From positions 1,205,109 to 1,269,108 of the forward strand of contig NZ_LR130844.1 of assembly GCF_900626155.1 (NCBI RefSeq): DNA of 64,000 nucleotides, in the 5' to 3' direction. This document shows positions 9,246 to 16,674 of the stretch, one piece after another (the first letter of the stretch is position 1; each line of letters opens with the position of its first letter). Below the pieces are notes generated by a model. It worked only from the letters and a program-made list of their open reading frames with translations, was not told the DNA's origin and made no database searches. A program made the position numbers and the translations under genes. The DNA comes from Anaerococcus vaginimassiliensis. GTDB taxonomy: Bacteria > Bacillota > Clostridia > Tissierellales > Peptoniphilaceae.

Positions 9246-10283
9246 TTGACAAATAACGATGATATAAAATTAACGGGTTACATTGAAGATGAAGGCATAA
9301 AATCTTACATAAAAAATCGCTTAGATAAGTATAAACTTCTAAAAAGAACTTTTATTGGAAAAACTTCTGGATGGGAAAGTTTTAAAATATTTGTAGATTT
9401 TTCACTTTCTGTTATTATCTTGGGCTCAGGAATAAATGACTATTTTCAGTACAATTTTTATAAGAAACCTTATTCTGAAAGAAAAAAGTTTATAGTCGGT
9501 AGAACTTGGAAAGAAATAATCAAAGATTGTAATGGATCTTTGAATGTAGACTTATTTGATGATAAGATTAAATTTAATACAAAGTTTAATAAATTTCTTA
9601 AAAGAGATTGGCTTGATATAGATAAATCAAGTTATGATGAGTTTTCACAATTTATATCAGATCACGCACATTTTTTTGTTAAAAAAAACAAAGGTAGTGG
9701 TGGAAATGGTATAGAAAAATATGAAGATACTGACATTAAAGATAAAAGAAATTTCTATGAAAATTTACACGGTAAATCATATATAATAGAAGAATCAATT
9801 ATACAGAACAAAGAGCTGTCAGACTTTAATCCAACTTCTGTTAATACTATTAGAGTTGTAACTATAAAAACTAATACTGATGTTAAAATAATGGATGCTG
9901 TACTTAGGATGGGTAATGGTAATAAATCAACGGATAATTTTCATAAACATGGTTTAGCAATGAAAGTTGATGTTTCAAGTGGTGAAGTTGTTAGCAAAGC
10001 TATTGATAAAAGTAACAATCACTATGAATATCATCCACTAAGTAAGAAAAAGCTTATTGGATTTAAAATTCCTAATTGGAATAAAGTAATAGAAACTGTT
10101 AAAGAAGCAGCAAAAGTATCAAATCAAACGAGATATGTTGGGTGGGATATAGCTATTTTAGATAACGGTGAAGTATCAATTATAGAAGGAAATTGTTCCT
10201 CAGATCCAGACATAACTCAGATGCCATTACAAATAGGTAGGTATGAAGAGTATAGAAAAGTAATTAATACAATAGATAATTAA
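9246..10283 (+). CDS. Sugar-transfer-associated ATP-grasp family protein
   Basis: A protein of about 345 residues with ATP-grasp features: 'HFFVKKNKGSGGNGIEKYED', 'SYIIEESIIQNKEL' and 'SVNTIRVVTIKT' in the middle, and 'VGWDIAILDNGEVSIIEGNC' near the C-terminus. These match the group often annotated as sugar-transfer-associated ATP-grasp, found in polysaccharide loci. The N-terminal 110 residues are family-specific. I chose TTG as start because AAAGGTGG lies 8 nt before it; a GTG 12 nt earlier sits inside that ribosome site. Likely role is ligation of an amino acid to a sugar acid or lipid-linked sugar. The exact reaction is unknown. Confidence 0.78.
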   Translation: MTNNDDIKLTGYIEDEGIKSYIKNRLDKYKLLKRTFIGKTSGWESFKIFVDFSLSVIILGSGINDYFQYNFYKKPYSERKKFIVGRTWKEIIKDCNGSLNVDLFDDKIKFNTKFNKFLKRDWLDIDKSSYDEFSQFISDHAHFFVKKNKGSGGNGIEKYEDTDIKDKRNFYENLHGKSYIIEESIIQNKELSDFNPTSVNTIRVVTIKTNTDVKIMDAVLRMGNGNKSTDNFHKHGLAMKVDVSSGEVVSKAIDKSNNHYEYHPLSKKKLIGFKIPNWNKVIETVKEAAKVSNQTRYVGWDIAILDNGEVSIIEGNCSSDPDITQMPLQIGRYEEYRKVINTIDN

Positions 10284-10311
10284 TGCTTTGTTTAGTAGAA
10301 AAGGATATGGA

Positions 10312-11529
10312 ATGACACTAATCTTAGTCTCAGATTTTATGCAAGATGAGATATATTTAAATGAGGAAGTTAAATATTACAAATCTATAGATAGACCAAT
10401 TTTATTTACAGTAAGGGGTCACGTTTATAGCAATTCACGAATGGACATACCTAATAATTTTGAGATAGGAAAACTTGATATTCAGTACAAATCTAACCTA
10501 GACAGATTAAAACATTTATTCAAGGGTGTATTTAACAAATTAACATTTAATGATTTTAAATACCTTGTAAAGAATAATAAGCTTTCATATAATTCGTTTA
10601 AAAGTTTGATGCTATTTGCAGCAAAGAGTTCTTTAGTATATGATAACATGATTAAAAGAATGAAGAGTCTAGATATCGAAGATGATGAGGAAATAACTCT
10701 ATACAGTTATAGAGTTGGTTTTTCTACCTTAGCAATCTGTAAGCTAAAAAAAAGATATAAAAATGCGAAAGTGATTTCAAGAGCGCACGCCCAAGATATT
10801 TTTGAATTTAGAAACAAGGAAAATTATTTACCATTTAGACAATATTTATATGAAAGTATTGATGAGATATGTTGTATTTCATTAGATGGTATGAATTATT
10901 TAAATGATAATTATGAAGTTTTAAAAAATAAAACATCACTATATCGACTCGGAACAAGAAATGTTCCATTAAATGAGAATGTAAATAATAGTGATTTTAC
11001 AATATTAACTTGTTCAAGAATAGCTAGGATCAAAAGACTAGAGTTATTAGCAAAATCTCTGTTACACATTGATAAACAAATCAGCTGGGTACATTATGGA
11101 GATGGAGATACTGCTTATTACGAAGAAATAAAAGGTATCATTGACAAATACAATTCAAATATAAATGTGGATTTTGTAGGATTTTGTGATAATGAAAAAT
11201 ATTTAGATATAATAAGCAAAAGTAACCTATCAGTATTCATAAATGTGAGTGAATCTGAAGGATTACCAGTATCTATAATGGAGGCAGAATCAGTTGGCTT
11301 ACCTATAATAGCAACAGATGTTGGTGGAACATCTGAAGCGGTAATCGATGGTTATAATGGGTTCTTAGTAGATAAGGATATAACAGAAGAAGATTTAGCA
11401 AAAAAAATCTTAGAAATAAAAGATATGCCAAAAGACAAATACGATAAAATGAGATATAGCTCTAGAAAAGTCTGGGAAGAAAACTTTGATTTGTCCAATA
11501 ACTATAATGAATTTGTCAAACATATATGA
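10312..11529 (+). CDS. Glycosyltransferase family 4 protein
   Basis: A retaining GT-B glycosyltransferase of about 405 residues. The C-terminal nucleotide-sugar domain is clear: 'LTCSRIARIKRLELLAKSL', 'VHYGDGDTAYYEEIKGII', 'NVDFVGFCDNEKYLDII' and the E-x7-E signature 'SESEGLPVSIMEAESVGLPI' followed by 'ATDVGGTSEAV'. It transfers a sugar from a nucleotide donor onto the growing lipid-linked repeat unit at the cytoplasmic face. I chose the ATG with AAAGGA seven bases upstream; a TTG 24 nt earlier is the alternative. It is the only clear glycosyltransferase besides the priming enzyme in this window, so others probably lie upstream. A terminator follows, closing the biosynthetic transcript. Confidence 0.9.
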   Translation: MTLILVSDFMQDEIYLNEEVKYYKSIDRPILFTVRGHVYSNSRMDIPNNFEIGKLDIQYKSNLDRLKHLFKGVFNKLTFNDFKYLVKNNKLSYNSFKSLMLFAAKSSLVYDNMIKRMKSLDIEDDEEITLYSYRVGFSTLAICKLKKRYKNAKVISRAHAQDIFEFRNKENYLPFRQYLYESIDEICCISLDGMNYLNDNYEVLKNKTSLYRLGTRNVPLNENVNNSDFTILTCSRIARIKRLELLAKSLLHIDKQISWVHYGDGDTAYYEEIKGIIDKYNSNINVDFVGFCDNEKYLDIISKSNLSVFINVSESEGLPVSIMEAESVGLPIIATDVGGTSEAVIDGYNGFLVDKDITEEDLAKKILEIKDMPKDKYDKMRYSSRKVWEENFDLSNNYNEFVKHI

Positions 11530-11572
11530 AATAAAACTGATGTGATTTATTAGGTTATAAATTGATATATAA

Positions 11573-11597
11573 AGGGACTTAATAGGGTCTCTTTTTT
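11573..11597 (+). terminator. Intrinsic terminator after the glycosyltransferase
   Basis: AGGGAC pairs with GTCTCT (one G-U pair) across an 8-nt loop and is followed by five T. It separates the polysaccharide-synthesis genes from the LCP gene, which has its own promoter. Confidence 0.65.
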
Positions 11598-11652
11598 AGT
11601 GTAAATCAAAAAATATAGAATTTAAATATATCAAACAATTATCTACAAAATA

Positions 11653-11680
11653 TTGACAAAATTATTTTGTTAAGTACTAT
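11653..11680 (+). promoter_or_regulatory. Sigma-A promoter for the LCP-cpsCDB block
   Basis: TTGACA and TACTAT are separated by 16 nt, about 30 nt before the LCP start codon and directly after the preceding terminator. A perfect -35 and a near-consensus -10 suggest constitutive strength. Confidence 0.8.
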
Positions 11681-11709
11681 ATTTAGGGAAATAAGTTAAA
11701 GGAAAAACA

Positions 11710-13146
11710 ATGGAAAAATCGAAAAGTTTAATAACAAAAATAGTTGTAGGAGTTTCTCTGATAATTAATATCTTTTTTATATATTTCGTTTTCAAATATA
11801 AAATACTACCATTGAAATATAGAAGTGTGTTAGCTATATTTATAGGCATAATTTTGTGTGTTTTTATCTATATTGGTTTTATTAAAAAGAGAAAAACTAA
11901 ACCGCTGAAAATAATATCTATAATATTTTTGCTTATCCTTAGCATTGCTCAAATTTCATTCATATCTTATGCTAAAAAGTCCATAGATACATTGGAAAAA
12001 ATAAATAGTAAAGTTGAAGAACAAAATGAGATGTCTTTGGTAGTTCTAAAAGATTCTAATATCAAAACTACTCAAGACGCTATTGGTAAGGAAATAGCAA
12101 CGGCAGAAAGTTTTGATAAAGAAAATACTGAAAATATACTTTCAGAGTATAGAAAAAAATATTCATCTGATTTAAAAACGAAAGATTTTGCCAACTATAT
12201 ACTGGCATCTAATAGTCTAATGAACAAAGAATCTGAAGTAATGCTACTTAATGAGTCATTTAGGTCTATATTAGAAGAAAGCATAGATGGATTTTCAGAA
12301 AAAACTAGAGTATTAGATTCTAAAGTAGTAGAAGGAAAGAAAATAGCTACACAAAACAAGAAACAAGTTGAAGAAGATAAATCGTTTAATGTTTATATAT
12401 CGGGAATTGATACATATGGTAGTTTATCAACAGTCTCAAGATCTGATGTTAATATGATTCTTAGTGTAAACCCAGTTAAAAATAAAATATTGATTACAAC
12501 TATTCCAAGAGATACTTACCTTGCCATTGGTGGGGATAATGATAAATATGATAAATTAACGCATGCTGGTCTTTTCGGTGTGGATACATCAATTAAGAGC
12601 CTAGAAAGTCTATTGGATATAGATATTGACTATTATGGAAAGGTAAACTTCACAAGTTTAACAGAGTTAATAAATGCTCTTGGAGGTATAAAAGTAGATA
12701 ATCCCGTAGCTTTTGAATCATCATCGGGCAAATATTATTTCCCACAAGGTAAGATAGACATGGATGGAGACATGGCGCTTGCTTTTTCTAGAGAAAGATA
12801 TCATCTAGAAGAAGGTGATTTTGATAGAGGGAAGAATCATGCGAGAGTCCTCACAGGCATAATAAATAAAATGCTAAGCTACGACATGTTAATGAATTTT
12901 AATCAAATATCAAATATTGTGCTAGAATCAGTAAACACAGATATATCCTATGACAAAATGATAGAGTTAGTTAATAAGCAACTGTCTGATGGTGGTGATT
13001 GGGATATAGAAACTCAAGCCCTTAAAGGTTGGGGCGAGAGTGGGCTAAGTTCCTATCTAATGCCTGACTTTAATCTTTATATGATGAGAGTAGATGAAGA
13101 CTCTGTAACAGAGATTCACGATAAGATAATAGAGAATAATAGATAA
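11710..13146 (+). CDS. LytR-CpsA-Psr (LCP) family cell-wall polymer ligase
   Basis: A 478-residue membrane protein. Three N-terminal membrane helices (about residues 10-100) precede a coiled-coil-like stretch and the extracellular LCP domain, which begins around 'FNVYISGIDTYG' and includes 'SRSDVNMILSVNPVKNKILI', 'TIPRDTYLAI', 'YGKVNFTSLTELINALGGI' and 'ALAFSRERYHLEEGDFDRGK'. The conserved arginines and aspartates bind the pyrophosphate-lipid substrate. LCP enzymes move polymers such as capsule from undecaprenyl pyrophosphate onto peptidoglycan. It is the first gene after a strong promoter and leads the export/regulation block, as CpsA does in streptococcal capsule loci, although here the block lies downstream of the synthesis genes. 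Confidence 0.92.
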   Translation: MEKSKSLITKIVVGVSLIINIFFIYFVFKYKILPLKYRSVLAIFIGIILCVFIYIGFIKKRKTKPLKIISIIFLLILSIAQISFISYAKKSIDTLEKINSKVEEQNEMSLVVLKDSNIKTTQDAIGKEIATAESFDKENTENILSEYRKKYSSDLKTKDFANYILASNSLMNKESEVMLLNESFRSILEESIDGFSEKTRVLDSKVVEGKKIATQNKKQVEEDKSFNVYISGIDTYGSLSTVSRSDVNMILSVNPVKNKILITTIPRDTYLAIGGDNDKYDKLTHAGLFGVDTSIKSLESLLDIDIDYYGKVNFTSLTELINALGGIKVDNPVAFESSSGKYYFPQGKIDMDGDMALAFSRERYHLEEGDFDRGKNHARVLTGIINKMLSYDMLMNFNQISNIVLESVNTDISYDKMIELVNKQLSDGGDWDIETQALKGWGESGLSSYLMPDFNLYMMRVDEDSVTEIHDKIIENNR

Positions 13147-13159
13147 TAAGGAAAGAATA

Positions 13160-13279
13160 ATGGGTCAAACTACAATAGTACTGATGATAATTACAGTATT
13201 ATCTAAAATATTTGGATTTGTAAGAGAATCAGTAATGGAATTCCAAGAATTGCAGTATTTGTATTTTAGCATTATTTAA
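13160..13279 (+). pseudogene. Truncated 5' remnant of a second MurJ-like flippase gene
   Basis: An open frame of 39 codons behind an AAGGAAAG ribosome site. Its first 26 codons match the start of the flippase gene earlier in the locus at 24 of 26 residues (two I to V changes), while about 15 of 78 bases differ, mostly at third positions. After 'FVRESVM' the similarity stops and 13 unrelated codons run into TAA. It is therefore the beginning of a related but diverged flippase gene that lost its body by deletion or recombination. It sits between the LCP gene and cpsC, a likely junction of capsule cassette exchange. A functional 39-residue peptide is unlikely. Confidence 0.85.
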
Positions 13280-13301
13280 ATAATATTTTAAGGAGCAGAT
13301 T

Positions 13302-14003
13302 ATGAATGAAAAGGAAATTTATTTAATTGATTTAGTTGATTTGATTAAAAAGGTATTTAAGCATCTATTTTTGATTATTATTTTGACAATTTTGTTTGGA
13401 CTAGGTAGCTTTGCTTATTCCAATTTTATTGTTACACCTTCCTACAATGCAAATGCTACTATGATAATAAGTAGTTCTAGTAAGAATGATGATCAGCAGG
13501 ACTTAGCTGATATTGATTTTTATCAAATTCAGGCAAATAAAGCACTCATATCAACATATTCTGAAATAGTTAAGTCAAAAGGGGCTGATCAGGTGATTAA
13601 AAATTTATCATTAAATATGGGTTATGAAGAGTTTTCTAAGAAAGTATCAATAGAACCGGTCAAGGACACCCAAATCATATCAGTAAATGTAGTTGACAGT
13701 GTTCCTGCCAGAGCTATGGATATAGCAAATGAAACTGCAAATATTTTTAAAAGCTCTGTTGGAGATATTATGAAGGTTGATAATGTGCAAATACTTGATG
13801 GGGCAACAATCCCTGTAGAACCAGTATCACCAAATGTATCTAAAAACACAATTCTTGGAGCTATAATTGGACTTGTGTTAGGTATTATTATATCTATGTT
13901 TAAGGAACTCTATGATATTTCAATAAAAAGTGTAGAGGAAGTGGAAGAATATTTAAATCTTCCTGTGATAGGTGTTTTACCTGATAGAAAAGAAGGGAAT
14001 TAA
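13302..14003 (+). CDS. CpsC/Wzz-like chain-length determinant and tyrosine-kinase adaptor
   Basis: A 233-residue protein with the Wzz domain architecture: N-terminal helix 'HLFLIIILTILFGLGSFAYS', an extracellular domain with 'TPSYNANATMIISS' and 'DTQIISVNVVDSVPARAMDI', the proline-rich 'PVEPVSPNVSKNTILGAIIG' and a second membrane helix 'LGAIIGLVLGIIISMF'. The short cytoplasmic tail ends 'LNLPVIGVLPDRKEGN', which in Gram-positives activates the separate kinase. It sets polymer length and anchors CpsD. The start follows AAGGAG. CpsD begins 1 nt after its stop, so the two are coupled. Confidence 0.92.
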   Translation: MNEKEIYLIDLVDLIKKVFKHLFLIIILTILFGLGSFAYSNFIVTPSYNANATMIISSSSKNDDQQDLADIDFYQIQANKALISTYSEIVKSKGADQVIKNLSLNMGYEEFSKKVSIEPVKDTQIISVNVVDSVPARAMDIANETANIFKSSVGDIMKVDNVQILDGATIPVEPVSPNVSKNTILGAIIGLVLGIIISMFKELYDISIKSVEEVEEYLNLPVIGVLPDRKEGN

Positions 14004-14004
14004 T

Positions 14005-14661
14005 ATGAGTAAAAAAGGAAACAAATATTATACTGCTTCTCTGTATGATGAAGCTATCCGTTCTCTAAGAACAAATATACAATTTTCAAGTTTAGATAAT
14101 AAAAATAAGGTTATTGCTATTACATCAACAAAGCCTAGTGAGGGAAAATCTACTGTCATATACAATCTTGCCAAATCATTTGCTCAAAATGGCGAGAGAG
14201 TCATATTATTGGATTGTGATCTTAGATCACCATCTATATCTGAAGTGTCTGGTATTAAGGATAATGTAGGGCTAACTAATTATCTGACAGGAAAAGTTAG
14301 CCTGGAAAGGGCTATAAATGCAGATACTAGTCAAGATAGTTTAGATATTATACTTACTGGACCTGTTCCTCCAAACCCAGCTGAGGTTTTAGCATCAAAT
14401 GTATTTAAGAAGTTAATAGAAAAGTTATCTAGTATGTATGACTATGTACTAATAGATACGCCACCAGTAGGATTGTTTACGGACGCATCTATTGTATCTA
14501 CCTTAAGTGATGCAGTTATATTTGCAATCAAGTCTTCAGATACCAAAAGAGATGAAATAAGTCAAGCTTTAGATAATCTAAAGAAAGTAGATGCACATAT
14601 CTTAGGTTGTGTACTAACTCACATGCCTAAAAAAGATAATCAATACGGATCTTATTATTAA
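14005..14661 (+). CDS. CpsD-type bacterial protein-tyrosine kinase
   Basis: A 218-residue BY-kinase. It has the 'EAIRSLRTNIQFSS' interaction helix (about residues 15-28), Walker A 'STKPSEGKST' (41-50), Walker A' 'VILLDCDLR' (66-74) and Walker B 'YVLIDTPPVG'. The C-terminal tail is short but ends in the tyrosines 'YGSYY', the autophosphorylation cluster. With the CpsC adaptor it cycles between phosphorylated and unphosphorylated forms to control capsule polymerisation and export. The ATG is chosen because of AGAAGGG in front of it; a TTG within cpsC is the alternative. CpsB phosphatase follows after 1 nt. Confidence 0.93.
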   Translation: MSKKGNKYYTASLYDEAIRSLRTNIQFSSLDNKNKVIAITSTKPSEGKSTVIYNLAKSFAQNGERVILLDCDLRSPSISEVSGIKDNVGLTNYLTGKVSLERAINADTSQDSLDIILTGPVPPNPAEVLASNVFKKLIEKLSSMYDYVLIDTPPVGLFTDASIVSTLSDAVIFAIKSSDTKRDEISQALDNLKKVDAHILGCVLTHMPKKDNQYGSYY

Positions 14662-14662
14662 A

Positions 14663-15439
14663 ATGATTGATATACACAACCACATTATATATGGAGTAGA
14701 TGATGGTTCTAGAAGTATTGATGAAAGTCTAGAGATGGTTAATCTATATAAAAAAGCTGGATTTAGTGAGATAATAGCCACAAGTCATTATGATAAATCA
14801 AGATATATCACACATCCTGATGATATTATAAAAAAAGCTGATATACTAAATAATCGTTTCGAAAAGGAAGGGATAGATTTTAAGATTTATCCTGGACAAG
14901 AGATTCAAGTAGAAGTAGACACACTAAAAAAAATTAAAAATGGTGAAGTATTAAGTCTAAATAATTCTAGATATGTTTTATGTGAGCTTTCATTTGCAAG
15001 TAAACCTAGCTTTTTAAAAGATCTAATTTATCAAATGCAACTAGAGGGATATGTTCCCATTATTGCTCATGCGGAGAGATACCCTTATGTAAGTGAGAAT
15101 ATCAATTGGTTATTGGATTTTATAAATATGGGCGCTCTTATCCAAGTGAATTACTCATCAATTAAATCTCATCACGATACTATGAGGCAACTATTAGAGA
15201 GAAATATGGTTCATATTATAGCAACAGATGCTCACCAATCCAAATGGAGAAGTCCATATATAGTTGAATGTAAAGATGAAATTATAGATATAGTTGGAGA
15301 AGATAAATTTGACAAATTATCTAGGACTAATCCTAGTTTAGTTATAGAAGATAAGTATATAGATAGTGAGTATGGTAATATAATTAAAGAGCGTAAGAAA
15401 GAAAAAAGAAGTTTTCTAAGATTTTGGAGAAAGAAATGA
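14663..15439 (+). CDS. CpsB/YwqE-type PHP-domain protein-tyrosine phosphatase
   Basis: A 258-residue PHP-fold manganese-dependent phosphatase that removes phosphate from the CpsD tail. Metal ligands are visible: 'DIHNHIIYGVDDGSRS' at the N-terminus (H5, H7), 'ATSHYDKSRYITHP', 'PGQEIQV' with the metal-binding glutamate, 'IIAHAERYP' and 'IIATDAHQSKWRSP'. Length is normal. It follows CpsD after 1 nt and its last codons overlap the start of the lipoprotein gene. The C-terminal ten residues are strongly basic. The order LCP, C, D, B here differs from the streptococcal A, B, C, D order. Confidence 0.93.
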   Translation: MIDIHNHIIYGVDDGSRSIDESLEMVNLYKKAGFSEIIATSHYDKSRYITHPDDIIKKADILNNRFEKEGIDFKIYPGQEIQVEVDTLKKIKNGEVLSLNNSRYVLCELSFASKPSFLKDLIYQMQLEGYVPIIAHAERYPYVSENINWLLDFINMGALIQVNYSSIKSHHDTMRQLLERNMVHIIATDAHQSKWRSPYIVECKDEIIDIVGEDKFDKLSRTNPSLVIEDKYIDSEYGNIIKERKKEKRSFLRFWRKK

Positions 15440-15879
15440 AGATAAAACTTTTATTTTTGATATGTTTAATATGTTTGGGACTCTCATCTTGCAACAAGGA
15501 AGTAGAGCAGTACGAGAGTAAGAATATCCAAGTAGATTCTGTTTTCAATAAGGCAGAAAATCAGTCTAAGGAAAATCAAAATCAACAAAACCAACAAGAT
15601 CAAAATAATAAAAAACAAGATGATAAAGCTCAGCAACAGACTCAACAGCAAGCAAGCCCATCTAATCATACTAATCAGAAAAAATTTAAGACAGTAGATA
15701 CTACAAATTTGAGGAGAAATCCAACAACAAACGATGAAGTTTTAGTATCAGTTCCAGCCTCTGTTGAGATAGAAGTAATCCAGGAAGTTAATTCTGAAAA
15801 TGAAGTATGGATAAAAACAAAATATAATAATTCTGAAGGTTTTATTAGAAAAGATTTACTGGAAGAGATAAATAATTAA
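15436..15879 (+). CDS. Lipoprotein with C-terminal bacterial SH3 domain
   Basis: A protein of about 147 residues. The signal 'MKIKLLFLICLICLGLSSC' ends in a lipobox with the lipidated cysteine at residue 19. A glutamine/asparagine-rich linker of about 60 residues is followed by an SH3-type module containing 'TTNLRRNPTTNDEVLVSVP', 'IEVIQEVNSENEVWIKTKY' and 'EGFIRKDLLEEI'. Such SH3b domains bind peptidoglycan peptides. The ATG shares bases with the stop of cpsB and has GGAGAAAG upstream, so it is translated with the capsule block; it may tether the polymer machinery to the wall. Role inferred. Confidence 0.85.
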   Translation: MKIKLLFLICLICLGLSSCNKEVEQYESKNIQVDSVFNKAENQSKENQNQQNQQDQNNKKQDDKAQQQTQQQASPSNHTNQKKFKTVDTTNLRRNPTTNDEVLVSVPASVEIEVIQEVNSENEVWIKTKYNNSEGFIRKDLLEEINN

Positions 15880-15885
15880 CAACAG

Positions 15886-15909
15886 CCGCTAATTAATTAG
15901 CGGTTTTTT
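15886..15909 (+). terminator. Intrinsic terminator closing the capsule locus
   Basis: A self-complementary 18-nt stretch from CCGCTAATT to AATTAGCGG is followed directly by six T. It lies seven bases after the lipoprotein stop and marks the end of the capsule transcript. Confidence 0.88.
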
Positions 15910-15996
15910 ATTTGGGCAATTTTATTGTTTTGCCTAATTTTGTACATATTTTTATGAAAATGGTTAGAATTTATATAAAAATCTTTGTGAATCTGG

Positions 15997-16025
15997 TTGA
16001 ACTGTGTTCATTAGGCTTGTACCAT
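15997..16025 (+). promoter_or_regulatory. Promoter and candidate TetR operator
   Basis: TTGAAC and TACCAT are separated by 17 nt upstream of the TetR-MMPL operon. The palindrome TGAAC-TGT-GTTCA overlaps the -35 element, an arrangement expected for an autorepressing TetR operator. Promoter fair; operator identity is inferred from symmetry and position. Confidence 0.6.
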
Positions 16026-16074
16026 ATGAATGTAGCATTTGATGAACGAAGTTTATTTCAGAAAGGAGGGGATT

Positions 16075-16674
16075 ATGGAGATTAGTTTAAAAGAAGATAA
16101 GGGTGAAATCATAATGGATGCAGCTCTTAAAGTTTTTAAGTCGAAGGGAGCTGACAAAACCTCTGTAAGAGATATTATGAGTAAAGCTCATTTGGGACTT
16201 GGAACTTTCTATCTTTATTACACTGACAAGAAAGATCTTGAGGAAAAGATGGTATTAAATATTGCTATGGATGTAATTATCAAGGCAGAGGCCATGTGTT
16301 TAGATAAGGATCCTATTGAAAGGTATATTTCATTTTTGGATTACATAATTGATTATCTTATAGCAAATCCATTTGAACTCGATCTTGTTAGCAGAAATAT
16401 TACATGGGCTTTATATACAAAGATAGAAAATGATTCAAGGCTAAAGGAAGCTGATTCGGGACTTAAGTTTATTCTTAGCAAGTATGAGAATCTTTTTACT
16501 AATAGCTATACCGAGTCACAGAAACTATATATCCTCTCATTGACACTAGAGATTGTGATGTCTACATGTAAGAGTGCAATCATGGATGAGTCAATTTTAT
16601 CAATTGATGAAATGAAGGCTGTTTTATATGCTAATATAAGAAAAATGTTTAATAGAACAGGAGAGATTAAATGA
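16075..16674 (+). CDS. TetR/AcrR-family transcriptional regulator
   Basis: A 200-residue regulator. The N-terminal helix-turn-helix covers about residues 10-60: 'IIMDAALKVFKSKGADKTSV', 'RDIMSKAHLGLGTFYLYYTD' and 'KKDLEEKM'. The C-terminal ligand/dimer domain is family-typical but gives no ligand. The ATG is preceded by an exact GAAAGGAGGGG ribosome site; start codons further upstream have none. Its stop overlaps the first codon of the MMPL transporter, so it is the first gene of a three-gene operon, which it probably represses through the palindrome in the promoter region. Confidence 0.92.
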   Translation: MEISLKEDKGEIIMDAALKVFKSKGADKTSVRDIMSKAHLGLGTFYLYYTDKKDLEEKMVLNIAMDVIIKAEAMCLDKDPIERYISFLDYIIDYLIANPFELDLVSRNITWALYTKIENDSRLKEADSGLKFILSKYENLFTNSYTESQKLYILSLTLEIVMSTCKSAIMDESILSIDEMKAVLYANIRKMFNRTGEIK

